Shown: positions 1 to 9,695 of the stretch, in pieces
Layout of the letters: each line of letters opens with the position of its first letter
How positions within the stretch are numbered: position 1 is the first letter of the stretch
Assembly (NCBI RefSeq): GCF_900128595.1
Contig: NZ_LT635893.1
Span: 124,001-188,000 of the forward strand
Reading direction: 5' to 3'
Length of the DNA: 64,000 bases
Origin: Buchnera aphidicola (Cinara pseudotaxifoliae)
Lineage (GTDB): Bacteria; Pseudomonadota; Gammaproteobacteria; Enterobacterales; Enterobacteriaceae
Made by a program: the position numbers and the translations under genes
The notes under the pieces: generated by a model
What the model was told of the DNA's origin: nothing
Databases searched by the model: none
Seen by the model: only the letters and a program-made list of their open reading frames with translations

Positions 1-2129
1 GCGTTTTTACAGATAAAAGTAATATTCATTACTTTTATCGTAAGTGGGATTTACAATATACTCCTAGTGTATGTCATAACTGTAGTATTGGATGTAATAT
101 TAGTTTAGGAGAACGTTTAGGTAAATTATGTCGTGTTGATAATCGACAGAATATACATATTAATAAATATTTTTTATGCGATTTAGGTAGATTTGGTTGT
201 AATTATGTAAATTTTAATGATATTACAAAACCTTATAGAATTAAAAATAATAGTATTAAGTTTTTGAATTATTCTTCTGCAATTAAGTTGATTAATAATA
301 TTTTTAAAAAAAAATCTAATAGAATTCTAGGAATTGGTTCTGCGAGAGCTAGTATTGAAAGTAATATGGCTTTATCTAATTTAGTTGGATGTGAAAATTT
401 TTCTAATGGAATGTTACCTGAATTGGATAAATGTGTTAGTCTAATTACAGATATTATTAAACGAGGTAGTATACATATTCCTTCTATTGCAGAAATTGAA
501 ACGTACGATTCTGTTTTGATTATTAGTGAAGATATTACACAAACTGCAGCTTTGGCAGCTTTATCAGTAAGACAAGCAATTCAAGGTGTATATTCTACTA
601 TTGCAGAAAATCATAAAATTCCAATTTGGCATGTTAATGCTATAAAAAATATTGCTCAACTTCAGAAGAATTCATTGTTTATTATTAATGGAAGTGAAAC
701 TAAACTAGACGATATTAGTGAAATTTGTTATTACGGTTCTATAAAAGAACAGTTAAAATTTAGTACATTGATATTAGATCATATTAATACTAATATAGAT
801 TCTATTAATAATAATGATAAAAAAATTAATATACAAGCTAATTTAATTGCGACAGCATTATGTAATTCAAAAAAACCATTGATTATTTCGGGTACTTCAT
901 ACAATAATATTGATGTTATTAAAGTATCATTTAACATTGCTCAAGCATTACAAAAAAAGAATTTACCGGTTGGTTTAGCTTTATTTCCTCCATCGGCTAA
1001 TAGTATCGGGGTATCTTTAATTCCAAGTATTTCTTTGCAAAAAATATTAAATCAAGTTTACATGGAAAAAATTGATGCTTTGATTATTTTAGAAAATGAT
1101 TTATATCGATTATATGAATCAAAATATGTTAATAATATTTTAAAAAAAATTAATACAATTATTGTTATAGATCATCAGCGCACTAGGATGGTAAAAAAAT
1201 CTAGTATTTTTCTTCCATGCACTAATTTTTTTGAAAGTTCAGGAAATATTGTTAATTACGAAGCTCGTGTACAACGATTTTTTCGTACACATGATCCTAA
1301 TTTTTATAACAATACAATATATAAGCTAGATAGTTGGAGATGGATATATGCTATTCAAAATAACGTCTGTTCATTTTCTTCTATTAAGTTATTTACAATT
1401 GATAAAATGATGCAATTATGTTCTACATGGAATTCTTTTTTTAAGAGAATATCAAATTCTTCTTTGCCTTCTTCATTTAGAGTACACGGTCAAAAAATTG
1501 CTAGATCGTCTATACGTTTTAGCGGTCGTTCTTCTATCTCAGCTGATAAGACTGTACATGAACCAAAATCTCCACTAGATGTAGACAGTATGTTTTCTTT
1601 TTCTATGGAAGGAGCTCAAAAAACAGAAAATGATTTTTCTCATATTCCTTTTTCATGGTCTCCGAATTGGAATTCTAATCAATCGTTGTATAAATCCCCT
1701 ACAGTATTAAATAATCAATTTAATTGTTTGTATAACGGTGTGTTGTTATTTAAAAGATACAAAAAAAAATTTTTTTTAAATTTTTTTATTAAAAAACATT
1801 TTAAAATAGAAAAAGTGAATTCGTTGTGTTTTAAAATAATTCCGTTTTATAAATTATTAGGTAGCGAAGAAATGAGTCATAATTATTTTTTGAAAATAAT
1901 GAAAATAAATTTTGCTTATGCGCTTCTTTGTAAAGAAGACGCTAATAGATTAAAAATTAATAATGGTGATATATTACAATTTCAGATAAACGATCTTGTT
2001 TTTAGATTTCCAGTACAATTATCTGAAAATATTAGTATGTTTCATATAGGTTTACCATTAGGATATAAAAAATTACCAACTATTTTTTTTAAAAAATTTG
2101 CTATAAATTTAATAAAATATAACCAATAA
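1..2129 (+). CDS. nuoG: NADH-quinone oxidoreductase subunit G (5'-truncated by window edge)
   Basis: NuoG is the large peripheral-arm subunit of respiratory complex I and carries several Fe-S clusters between NADH and quinone. The reading frame is open from base 3, so the gene enters from outside the window; about 709 codons are present, corresponding to E. coli residues from roughly 200 to the end of a ~908-residue protein. The extra cluster motif C-x2-C-x3-C-x27-C is intact (Cys codons at 72, 81, 93 and 177), in a context like E. coli (CHNCSIGC). The rest is the molybdopterin-oxidoreductase-like domain, which is diverged and AT-driven but of full length. A TTG at 264 is internal and not the start. 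It is the first gene here of a plus-strand run nuoGHIJKLMN; nuoH begins 28 bases after the stop. Confidence 0.96.
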   Translation, partial: VFTDKSNIHYFYRKWDLQYTPSVCHNCSIGCNISLGERLGKLCRVDNRQNIHINKYFLCDLGRFGCNYVNFNDITKPYRIKNNSIKFLNYSSAIKLINNIFKKKSNRILGIGSARASIESNMALSNLVGCENFSNGMLPELDKCVSLITDIIKRGSIHIPSIAEIETYDSVLIISEDITQTAALAALSVRQAIQGVYSTIAENHKIPIWHVNAIKNIAQLQKNSLFIINGSETKLDDISEICYYGSIKEQLKFSTLILDHINTNIDSINNNDKKINIQANLIATALCNSKKPLIISGTSYNNIDVIKVSFNIAQALQKKNLPVGLALFPPSANSIGVSLIPSISLQKILNQVYMEKIDALIILENDLYRLYESKYVNNILKKINTIIVIDHQRTRMVKKSSIFLPCTNFFESSGNIVNYEARVQRFFRTHDPNFYNNTIYKLDSWRWIYAIQNNVCSFSSIKLFTIDKMMQLCSTWNSFFKRISNSSLPSSFRVHGQKIARSSIRFSGRSSISADKTVHEPKSPLDVDSMFSFSMEGAQKTENDFSHIPFSWSPNWNSNQSLYKSPTVLNNQFNCLYNGVLLFKRYKKKFFLNFFIKKHFKIEKVNSLCFKIIPFYKLLGSEEMSHNYFLKIMKINFAYALLCKEDANRLKINNGDILQFQINDLVFRFPVQLSENISMFHIGLPLGYKKLPTIFFKKFAINLIKYNQ

Positions 2130-2157
2130 AATATTTTTTTAAATTGGATTGGATATT

Positions 2158-3102
2158 ATGAAAAATAAAATTTTTTTTGTTATTAGTTTTCTTTTTTTTA
2201 GCATTTTCGGAGCTAGTTTTTTAAGTCTAATTGAAAGAAAAATATTAGGTTTATTACAAAATCGATATGGTCCTAATCGAGTTGGCTGGTGGGGGTGTAT
2301 GCAAATATGTGCTGATGGTATTAAACTTTTGTTTAAAGAAGACTGGATTCCTCCTTTTTGTGACAAAACACTGTTTGTTATTGCTCCTGTGATTTCTTTC
2401 ATGTCTTTTTTGTGTGTTTTATCCAGTATTCCTATTACTTTGGATTATATGATTATTAATTTAAATATTGGATTGTTGTTTTTTTTTATGATGTCATCAT
2501 TATCAGTATATGGTGTTTTATTAGCTGGATGGTCTAGTAATAATAAATACGCTTTATTAGGTGCTATTAGATCTGTAGCACAGATGTTAAGTTATGAAAT
2601 ATTTTTAGGTATCTCTTCCTTAGGAACAGTTATTCAATGTGGTTCTTTTAATTTAGTCGATATTGTACATTCACAAACAAGAATATGGAATGTCGTTCCT
2701 CAATTCTTTGGTTTTGTTATGTTTTTTATAGCTTGCGTTGCTGTCTGCCATCGACACCCTTTTGATCAACCAGAATCTGAACAAGAGTTAGCTGACGGAT
2801 ATCATATTGAATATTCAGGAATGAAATTTGGTATGTTTTTTGTTGGTGAGTATATTTCTATAATGACTGCATCTGCTTTATTAGTGTGTTTATTTTTTGG
2901 TGGTTGGCTAGGACCATTTTTTTCTCCGATAATTTGGTTTTTATTAAAATTTTTATTGTTTGTTTTTTTATTTATTTTATTAAGAGCATCTTTACCAAGA
3001 CCACGATATGATCATGTTATGATATTTGCATGGAAATTCTGTTTTCCTCTTTCGTTATTAAATTTAATATATACATCTTTTAAAATTTTATTAAAAATAT
3101 GA
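2158..3102 (+). CDS. nuoH: NADH-quinone oxidoreductase subunit H
   Basis: NuoH is a membrane subunit of complex I that forms the quinone-access region with the peripheral arm. Strong family segments are visible: [13 protein letters not shown] near the N-terminus, [14 protein letters not shown] in the middle, [20 protein letters not shown] with its conserved acidic residues, and [10 protein letters not shown] near the C-terminus, separated by about eight hydrophobic helices. I chose ATG at 2158 (314 aa). A TTG at 2149 would add three residues, and E. coli NuoH has about ten more residues before the first conserved block, so the N-terminus is slightly short with either start. Confidence 0.97.
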   Translation: MKNKIFFVISFLFFSIFGASFLSLIERKILGLLQNRYGPNRVGWWGCMQICADGIKLLFKEDWIPPFCDKTLFVIAPVISFMSFLCVLSSIPITLDYMIINLNIGLLFFFMMSSLSVYGVLLAGWSSNNKYALLGAIRSVAQMLSYEIFLGISSLGTVIQCGSFNLVDIVHSQTRIWNVVPQFFGFVMFFIACVAVCHRHPFDQPESEQELADGYHIEYSGMKFGMFFVGEYISIMTASALLVCLFFGGWLGPFFSPIIWFLLKFLLFVFLFILLRASLPRPRYDHVMIFAWKFCFPLSLLNLIYTSFKILLKI

Positions 3103-3115
3103 GGTTATCATATTT

Positions 3116-3661
3116 ATGAATGTAAAAAATATTTTTTTTAGTTTTTTTAGCCACATACGTAGTATGTTTTTAGTTTTTACAAATATTTTTTCATTACGTG
3201 AAACACGATTGTATCCAGAACAACCGTTAAATTTATCTTTACGATATCGCGGTCGCATTGTTTTAACGCGTAATCCGGATGGTTCGGAACGATGTGTTGC
3301 ATGTAATTTATGTTCTTCGGTTTGTCCGGTTAATTGTATTTCTCTGCAAAAATCAGAAGATATAGAGGGTCGATGGTATTCTAAATTTTTTCGAATTAAT
3401 TTATCGCGTTGTATTTTTTGTGGATTATGTGAAGAAGCATGCCCAACTGCAGCTATTCAATTGATTCCTGATATAGAGTTAAGTGATTTTAAACGAAAAA
3501 ACTTGGTTTATGAAAAAAAAGATTTATTAATTTCAGGTACTGGAAAATTTTCTAAATATAACTTTTATTCTGTTTCAGGTGTTACAAATAACAAAAAATC
3601 ACATGATTTTGTTTCAAAAAAAATATCAAATTGTGTGGATATAACCTCTTTATTACCATAG
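3116..3661 (+). CDS. nuoI: NADH-quinone oxidoreductase subunit I (ferredoxin-type)
   Basis: NuoI carries the two [4Fe-4S] clusters N6a and N6b in the peripheral arm of complex I, passing electrons toward the quinone site. Both cluster motifs are complete: Cys60-Cys63-Cys66-Cys70-Pro and Cys99-Cys102-Cys105-Cys109-Pro. The length of 181 aa is as in E. coli (180 aa). A GAGG ribosome-binding site at 3101-3104 precedes ATG 3116 and overlaps the end of nuoH. The C-terminal 50 residues are lysine/serine-rich and diverged. The next gene, nuoJ, starts eight bases after the stop. Confidence 0.97.
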   Translation: MNVKNIFFSFFSHIRSMFLVFTNIFSLRETRLYPEQPLNLSLRYRGRIVLTRNPDGSERCVACNLCSSVCPVNCISLQKSEDIEGRWYSKFFRINLSRCIFCGLCEEACPTAAIQLIPDIELSDFKRKNLVYEKKDLLISGTGKFSKYNFYSVSGVTNNKKSHDFVSKKISNCVDITSLLP

Positions 3662-3669
3662 GAATTTTT

Positions 3670-4164
3670 ATGTCTGTAGTATTTTATTTTCTAAGTTTTT
3701 TATCTTTTTTTTTTGCTTTCTTAACAATGATTAGTATTCATCCAGTGTATTCTTTATTATATTTAATTCTTTTAATATGCTCTATTTCAAGTATTTTTTT
3801 TGCTCTAGGGGCTATTTTTGTAGGAGCGTTATCAGTAATAATATATGCTGGAGCTATAATGGTTCTATTTATTTTTGTAATCATGATGATTAACAATAAT
3901 ATACAAAAAATGTATATAAAATTAAATCAATCAATGCATTTTTATGAAATTTTAGTTTTTTTATGTACTGTAATAATCTTTTTTATTTTATGGATTCAAA
4001 TTATTAATGAAAAAAATAAAATTTTATTTTTTAATATAGTGTGTATGAAAAATATTGGTATTTGTTTGTTTAATAAATATTTTTGTTTAGTAGAATTTGT
4101 ATCTTTGTTTTTATTAGCATCGCTACTTATAGTTTGTTTTTTTTTTAAAAAAATGAGATTTTAA
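3670..4164 (+). CDS. nuoJ: NADH-quinone oxidoreductase subunit J
   Basis: NuoJ is a small membrane subunit of complex I with about five transmembrane helices. The signature helix with YAGAIMVLFIFVIMM is present and the order nuoI-nuoJ-nuoK is standard. I prefer ATG 3670 (164 aa), preceded by AGGA at 3660-3663. A longer frame from GTG 3631 would overlap nuoI by 31 bases and add 13 residues with no family counterpart. E. coli NuoJ is 184 aa; the missing part is the hydrophilic C-terminal tail, here cut short after the last helix. Confidence 0.94.
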   Translation: MSVVFYFLSFLSFFFAFLTMISIHPVYSLLYLILLICSISSIFFALGAIFVGALSVIIYAGAIMVLFIFVIMMINNNIQKMYIKLNQSMHFYEILVFLCTVIIFFILWIQIINEKNKILFFNIVCMKNIGICLFNKYFCLVEFVSLFLLASLLIVCFFFKKMRF

Positions 4165-4195
4165 TATTTTTATTGAAAAGGAAATATATAAAATT

Positions 4196-4498
4196 ATGTT
4201 TTTATTACATCATGGAATAATTTTATCTGTGTCAATTTTTATGCTAGGAATTATATCTTTATTAAAACATAAGAATTTAATATTTATGTTAATTGGTTTG
4301 GAATTGCTTACTAATTCTACGTCTTTAGCAATAATATTAGTAGGACATTACTGGAATCAAATAGACGGTCAAATTATGTATATATTTATTATTACTGCTG
4401 CAGCTGCTGAAGTAAGTATCATATTAGCGTTTTTTTTAAAAATATATAAAAAATACAATACATTAGATATATTTAAGTTAAGTGAGATGAATAAATGA
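4196..4498 (+). CDS. nuoK: NADH-quinone oxidoreductase subunit K
   Basis: NuoK is the 100-residue, three-helix membrane subunit of complex I, related to MrpC. The length matches E. coli exactly, and the two conserved buried glutamates lie in LIGLELLTNS and in AAAAEVSII. An AAGGAAA ribosome-binding site lies about 12 bases upstream of ATG 4196. The stop overlaps the nuoL start in an ATGA arrangement (4495-4498), implying translational coupling. Confidence 0.96.
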   Translation: MFLLHHGIILSVSIFMLGIISLLKHKNLIFMLIGLELLTNSTSLAIILVGHYWNQIDGQIMYIFIITAAAAEVSIILAFFLKIYKKYNTLDIFKLSEMNK

Positions 4499-6363
4499 AT
4501 TTAATTTATTACGTATTCTTAGTACCTTTAATTAGTTGTTTTTTTTTGATATTTTTACAAAAATTTTGTTTAAAAAATTATGTTTCGGTGATTAGTTTGG
4601 TTTCAATTTTTACATCTTTGTTGGTTTTTTTGTATATAGTATATAGTTATTGTAATTTATTTGGTCGTTCAAGAATTTTTTTAATTCCTCTAGTACAATG
4701 GATGACAATAAATAAATATAATATTAATTTAAATATTTTAATAGATGTATTATCTTTATCCATGCTAGCAATTGTATTAATTATTGGTTTATGTGTATAT
4801 TTATTTTCTTGTTGGTATATGCAGAATTCTTCTATGTATATAAAATATTTTATATATATAAATTTATTTATTTTATTTATGTTGATGTTTTCTGTAACGG
4901 ATAATTTAATAACTATGTTTTGTGCTTGGGAATTAGTTGGAATTTGTTCGTATTTATTAATTGGTTTTTATTCTCATCATAAGGAAAATAGATATTCTGC
5001 TATTAAATCTTTTTTAATGACTCGTTTAAGTGATGTATTTTTTTTGATTGCTATTTTTTTTGTTTTTTTAAAATTTAAGACATTAGATTTTATAGTATTA
5101 AAATATTATATTCATGAAATTATTTTTTTAAATAATCATACGAATTATTTGTTTTTAATAACATTTTTTTTAACTATTGCAGCAATAGGAAAATCTGCTC
5201 AAGTACCATTACATACATGGTTAATAGGGGCTATGGTTGGTCCCACTCCAGCCTCTGCTTTAATTCATGCAGCTACTATGATTATTATGGGCGTTTATTT
5301 GATTTTGCGTGTGTATGTTTTATTTACAAACAACTTCTATATACTATTTTTCTTATCTTTAATTGGTTGCTTAACTATTATAATATCTGGTATTTCTGCT
5401 GTTTTTGAAAATAACGTTAAACGTATCTTAGCATATTCTACTATGAGTCAAATCGGATATATGTTTATAGCTTTAGGATCTAACAATGCATATGGTGCTT
5501 TTATTCATTTGATTTGTCATGCATTTTTTAAATCTTTATTATTTTTGTCTTCTGGTTTTATTATTAAATGTGTTAATGGTGAGCAAAATATTATTAAAAT
5601 GGGTGGTTTATATAGAAAAATACCGTTAATATATGCGACTTTTTTGATAGGAACTTCATCATTAATATCGTTACCTTTTATTACTTCTAGTTCTTATAGT
5701 AAAAATAGTATTTTATTACATTTGATGGTTTGTAAAAACTATTTTTTATTTTTATGTGCGCTAACAGGAGTATTTTTAACCGCTGTTTATTCATTTAGAA
5801 TGGTATTTTTGATTTTTCATGGTGTTGAAAAATCTAAATTTGTATATTTAAAAAAAAATTTTTTGTGTAATACATCACTGCTAATATTAAGTGTAGGTTG
5901 TACTCCTTTAACGTGGTACATAATTTCATGTATTTTAAATAAAATATATCAGGTCTCATATACAGAAGGTTTAAATATTTTTTACATAGAATGTATATCT
6001 ATTGTTATATCTGGATTGGGTGTTTTCGTATCGTATATGTTTTGTATACGAAAAAATTTTTATTTTACGAATTATTATTTACGTAATATATTTCATCTGT
6101 TTTACACTTTAATTATAAATTATTGGTTTTTTGATGTTTTTTATTTTTATGTATTTATACAATCGTATTGTAATCTTTCAAATTATTTAAATAGAATAAA
6201 TTCCTTATATATAGAAAATTTATTTTTAAATCAGATTTTTTTAATAAAAAAAAGAATATTTAACATTCCTTCAGTAAATATTGTTTACCACATTAGATGG
6301 TATGTTTTTTGTTTGACTGTAGTTCTATTCACAATTTTTATAATTAATAATAATTACATATAA
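4495..6363 (+). CDS. nuoL: NADH-quinone oxidoreductase subunit L (antiporter-like)
   Basis: NuoL is the distal proton-pumping subunit of complex I with the long lateral helix; 622 aa against 613 in E. coli. The key charged residues of the antiporter family are kept: Glu in CAWELVGICSYLLIG, Asp in TRLSDVFF, Lys in AIGKSAQVPLHTW, and the His pair around LICHAFFKSLLFLSSG. Two usually conserved places have changed: LADAM is LIGAM, and the SKDE motif before the late helices is SKNS (residues 402-405). The C-terminal third is AT-driven and hard to align but hydrophobic. The start codon overlaps the nuoK stop. Confidence 0.96.
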   Translation: MNLIYYVFLVPLISCFFLIFLQKFCLKNYVSVISLVSIFTSLLVFLYIVYSYCNLFGRSRIFLIPLVQWMTINKYNINLNILIDVLSLSMLAIVLIIGLCVYLFSCWYMQNSSMYIKYFIYINLFILFMLMFSVTDNLITMFCAWELVGICSYLLIGFYSHHKENRYSAIKSFLMTRLSDVFFLIAIFFVFLKFKTLDFIVLKYYIHEIIFLNNHTNYLFLITFFLTIAAIGKSAQVPLHTWLIGAMVGPTPASALIHAATMIIMGVYLILRVYVLFTNNFYILFFLSLIGCLTIIISGISAVFENNVKRILAYSTMSQIGYMFIALGSNNAYGAFIHLICHAFFKSLLFLSSGFIIKCVNGEQNIIKMGGLYRKIPLIYATFLIGTSSLISLPFITSSSYSKNSILLHLMVCKNYFLFLCALTGVFLTAVYSFRMVFLIFHGVEKSKFVYLKKNFLCNTSLLILSVGCTPLTWYIISCILNKIYQVSYTEGLNIFYIECISIVISGLGVFVSYMFCIRKNFYFTNYYLRNIFHLFYTLIINYWFFDVFYFYVFIQSYCNLSNYLNRINSLYIENLFLNQIFLIKKRIFNIPSVNIVYHIRWYVFCLTVVLFTIFIINNNYI

Positions 6364-6420
6364 TTTAAATATTTTTTGTGTATTTATTACATAAATATAT
6401 AGTAAGGGTAACATCATTTT

Positions 6421-7890
6421 ATGATACTTTTGATTTTTTTATTAGTGCCGCTTTTAGGGGCAATACTTGCGCTAGTAACGGGTTTTCTAGATAATCGAAT
6501 TCCTCGTTATATAGCTATTTTTTCAATGATAACTTGTTTATTAACATCATTGTTTTGTTATTATAACTATAATGTATTTTCAGGAAATACTTCGGTAGAT
6601 ACATTTATGGTATTATTTTATAAATCTTGGTTTCCACAATACGGAATTTCTATTTATCTAGGTTTAGATAAATTATCATTATTGATGGTTTTTTTAACTT
6701 CTTTAATGGGTGTATGCTCTATATATTGCGAATGGAATACTTGTGAAAGTAAAATAGGAGTATTTTATTTTTGTTTACTATTAATTATATTAGGTATGTT
6801 CGGTATTTTTTTATCCCTAGACATGCTTTTATTTTTTATATTTTGGGAAATCATATTAATTCCAATGTATTTTCTTATTGTTTTTAAAAACGGTGTTGTG
6901 ATTAAACACGGTAGTATTGTTTATGCCGCGCGCAAATTTTTTATATATTCACAGATATCAGGTATATGTTTATTATGGTTTGTTATAAATATAGTTTGCA
7001 TGTATTACAGTCATTATGGTGTTTGGACGTTTAATTATTTTATGTTAAAAAAATTGCATATATCTGTTTATACTCAATTTTTTTTAATATATAGTTTGTT
7101 GTTATCTTTGATAATAAAAATACCACTGTTTCCTTTTCATAACTGGTTACCTGATACTCAGGAATTCATTTCTACTTCAGGATCTGTAGATTTAGTTGGA
7201 ATTTTATTGAAACCAGCTATATATGGGTTATTACGATTCTATTTAGTTTTTTTTTCACATACATCTCGTAGTTTTTCTTTTTGTTGTGTAGTAATAGGAT
7301 TATTTTCCATGTTTTATGGTTCTGTTATGGCTTTTTCTCAAACGAATATAAAACGATTAATGGCGTATTCTTCTATTTCCAGTATGGGAGTCATTTTTGC
7401 AGCGTTAAATAGCAAAGCTGTTTTTTTACAGAACGGTGTTATTTTATATTTATTTTCTTATATTATTTCAATGGCTGCATTATTAATTATTATTGGAAAA
7501 ATATTTACTCATATTAAGACTCAAAATATTTTAAATATGCGAGGAATATGGTCGTATATGAGTATTATACCTGCTTTTTTTTTGTTTTTTTCTTTTTCAG
7601 TGTTGAATATTCCTTTAACAGGAAATTTTAGCGGAGAATTTTTGATGTTATTTAGTATTTTTACATTTGATCCTGTTTTAGGTTGTTTGTTTAGTTTTGG
7701 TTTGTTTTTTTCATCTATTTATTTATTAAGAATGATACTGCATGTATGTTATGGTTCTAAAAAGTTTTTTTTAGTATCAAATGAATTAAATATTTTTGAT
7801 TTTATCATACTAATTTTTTATACATTTTTGGTAATTTTTTTAGGATTGTTTCCTACACTTTTTTTAAAATCTGTATATGCTATTTCATAG
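6421..7890 (+). CDS. nuoM: NADH-quinone oxidoreductase subunit M (antiporter-like)
   Basis: NuoM is the second proton-pumping, antiporter-like membrane subunit of complex I. It has 489 aa and about 14 hydrophobic segments. Glu in FWEIILIPMYF and Lys in LIIKIPLFPFHNWLPD, both essential in the family, are conserved, as are SGSVDLVGILLK and the late GEF motif. The usually invariant AHxxAP after WLPD is TQEFIS (residues 246-251), so the histidine is lost. It is separated from nuoL by 57 bases, a larger gap than between the other nuo genes, with AAGGGTAA upstream of the ATG. Confidence 0.96.
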   Translation: MILLIFLLVPLLGAILALVTGFLDNRIPRYIAIFSMITCLLTSLFCYYNYNVFSGNTSVDTFMVLFYKSWFPQYGISIYLGLDKLSLLMVFLTSLMGVCSIYCEWNTCESKIGVFYFCLLLIILGMFGIFLSLDMLLFFIFWEIILIPMYFLIVFKNGVVIKHGSIVYAARKFFIYSQISGICLLWFVINIVCMYYSHYGVWTFNYFMLKKLHISVYTQFFLIYSLLLSLIIKIPLFPFHNWLPDTQEFISTSGSVDLVGILLKPAIYGLLRFYLVFFSHTSRSFSFCCVVIGLFSMFYGSVMAFSQTNIKRLMAYSSISSMGVIFAALNSKAVFLQNGVILYLFSYIISMAALLIIIGKIFTHIKTQNILNMRGIWSYMSIIPAFFLFFSFSVLNIPLTGNFSGEFLMLFSIFTFDPVLGCLFSFGLFFSSIYLLRMILHVCYGSKKFFLVSNELNIFDFIILIFYTFLVIFLGLFPTLFLKSVYAIS

Positions 7891-7941
7891 CATAGTTTAT
7901 TTTAAAAATATATACAATATTAATAATTAGGTAATAAAATT

Positions 7942-9402
7942 ATGATTAGATTATTTGATACCATTATTCCAATAATACCAATTTTATTATTAATTTTTTC
8001 TATAATAGGAGTATTTTGTATTTCTTTTTACAGAAAGAATATATATTTGGGATTTATGATTTCTATAATCAGTATTTTGTTTAGTATGTTAACTGTCTTG
8101 TATTCAAGAATATTTATTAAAGAATATATTTCTGAATTAATTAAAATTGATAAATATTCATATTTTTTTATATTCATGATACTTTTTTCAAGTTTATATA
8201 CTTGTATTTTTGCATATCCCTGGTTATTAAAAAAAAATTTCTATAAAACAGAATTTTACTTATTTATTTTACTAGCTTCTTTGGGGGGGATTTTAGTATC
8301 TATTTCGCATCATTTTGCTGCTTTATTTATAGGAATAGAATTATTATTTTTTTCTATGCTAGGTATTTTAATTTTTTTTTCAAAATGTAATAATCATTTT
8401 TTTTCTATTTTAGTATACTTAATAGTATCAGTTTTTTCGTCTGCAATATTGTTATTAGGATGTTCTTTTATATATCTAGTTTCAGGTAGATTGTGTTTTT
8501 CCTTTTTAAAATATATATTTATATACTATCCATCTATTATGTATAGCAATATGATGTTATATGGAATCAGTATGATTTTTTTGTCTATTTGTTTTAAATT
8601 GTCTTTATTTCCTTTACATACTTGGTCTCCTGATATATATCAATATACTAATTCATGTGCATTACTATATTTTTCTACTGTCACCAAGATTTCTGTTTTG
8701 TCTTGTTTATTGCGTTTTTTTTATTATATTCCTTATATAGTAAAGATAAAATCATTATATTTAATTTTATACTACATAGCTATTTTTTCTATATTTTTAG
8801 GAAACATAGCAGCTATTTTTCAAAAAGAAGCTCAGAGATTAATTGGATATTTATCTATTTCTAATTTCGGAATTATTTTAATAGTTATGTTAACATATCC
8901 TTATCCTGAATACATATATATGATAAAACATATATGCATATATGTTTTTGGTTATTTATTGGGATTAATTGGTTTTTTTAGTATTAAAAGTGTTATGGAT
9001 TTTAACACCGCTAGTAGTGATATTAATAATATTCAAAATATCTCTTTAACAGGGTTATATTTGTATAATCCTTTTTTAGGAAGTGTAATGACAATAATTT
9101 TTCTATCTTTATCTGGATTTCCATTAACTTTAGGATTTTGGGGAAAATTTTTTGTTTTTAAACATTTACTGCACAAACATTTTTTTATGACAACTATGTT
9201 AATCATGTTAAGTAGTATTATGGGAGTATGTAGTTATTTACACATAATTCATAGTTTATATTGTCAGCCGAGTTTTTTGTCAAAAAAAAATTCTTTAGTT
9301 CATATAAATATGACTATAATTCAAAAATTTTTAATCATATTTATTGGAATAATTCTAATAGTTTTAGGGTTATTCCCGCAGATGCTTTTTAAGATATTTT
9401 AA
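7942..9402 (+). CDS. nuoN: NADH-quinone oxidoreductase subunit N (antiporter-like)
   Basis: NuoN is the third antiporter-like proton-pumping subunit of complex I, 486 aa, as in E. coli (485). It keeps Glu in LFIGIELLFF, Lys in FKLSLFPLHTWSPDIYQ, Lys in the TVTKIS segment and Lys in GFWGKFF. The conserved GAPAPVS after PDxYQ is replaced by YTNSCAL (from residue 235), parallel to the change seen in NuoM. It is the last gene of the nuo run. A hairpin followed by T-rich sequence lies about 170 bases downstream. Confidence 0.96.
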   Translation: MIRLFDTIIPIIPILLLIFSIIGVFCISFYRKNIYLGFMISIISILFSMLTVLYSRIFIKEYISELIKIDKYSYFFIFMILFSSLYTCIFAYPWLLKKNFYKTEFYLFILLASLGGILVSISHHFAALFIGIELLFFSMLGILIFFSKCNNHFFSILVYLIVSVFSSAILLLGCSFIYLVSGRLCFSFLKYIFIYYPSIMYSNMMLYGISMIFLSICFKLSLFPLHTWSPDIYQYTNSCALLYFSTVTKISVLSCLLRFFYYIPYIVKIKSLYLILYYIAIFSIFLGNIAAIFQKEAQRLIGYLSISNFGIILIVMLTYPYPEYIYMIKHICIYVFGYLLGLIGFFSIKSVMDFNTASSDINNIQNISLTGLYLYNPFLGSVMTIIFLSLSGFPLTLGFWGKFFVFKHLLHKHFFMTTMLIMLSSIMGVCSYLHIIHSLYCQPSFLSKKNSLVHINMTIIQKFLIIFIGIILIVLGLFPQMLFKIF

Positions 9403-9574
9403 TGATATGTACAGAAAAATACTTTATGATTTATTTATTAAGAATTTTTTAAATAATTTAATACATATTGTAAAAATTATTCTATGAATAGATTTTTATT
9501 AAGAAAGATATTTGTATGAAATTAATTTATTTTATTGAAATACTTGGTTTGTGAGTTTATTTTCTAAAAAATAT

Positions 9575-9602
9575 AATGTTGGAGTTTTTTCCAACATTTT
9601 AT
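9575..9602. terminator. Bidirectional rho-independent terminator between nuoN and prs
   Basis: The arms AATGTTGGA (9575-9583) and TCCAACATT (9590-9598) form a perfect 9-bp stem with a 6-base loop. T-rich sequence follows on the plus strand, and an A-rich stretch (9566-9571) precedes the stem, which gives a T tail on the minus strand. It lies between the convergent nuoN and prs genes and would serve both transcripts. Confidence 0.75.
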
Positions 9603-9695
9603 TATCACAAATCGTGTTACTGATGTTGTATTTAAAAAAAATAATTCTAATATTAATAATTAGATACATTATATGAAATATTAAAAAATTGTTTT

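Noticed and set aside
264-2129. A separate gene starting at TTG 264
   Set aside because: The same frame is open and clearly NuoG-like back to base 3, including a four-cysteine cluster motif, so it is the inside of nuoG.
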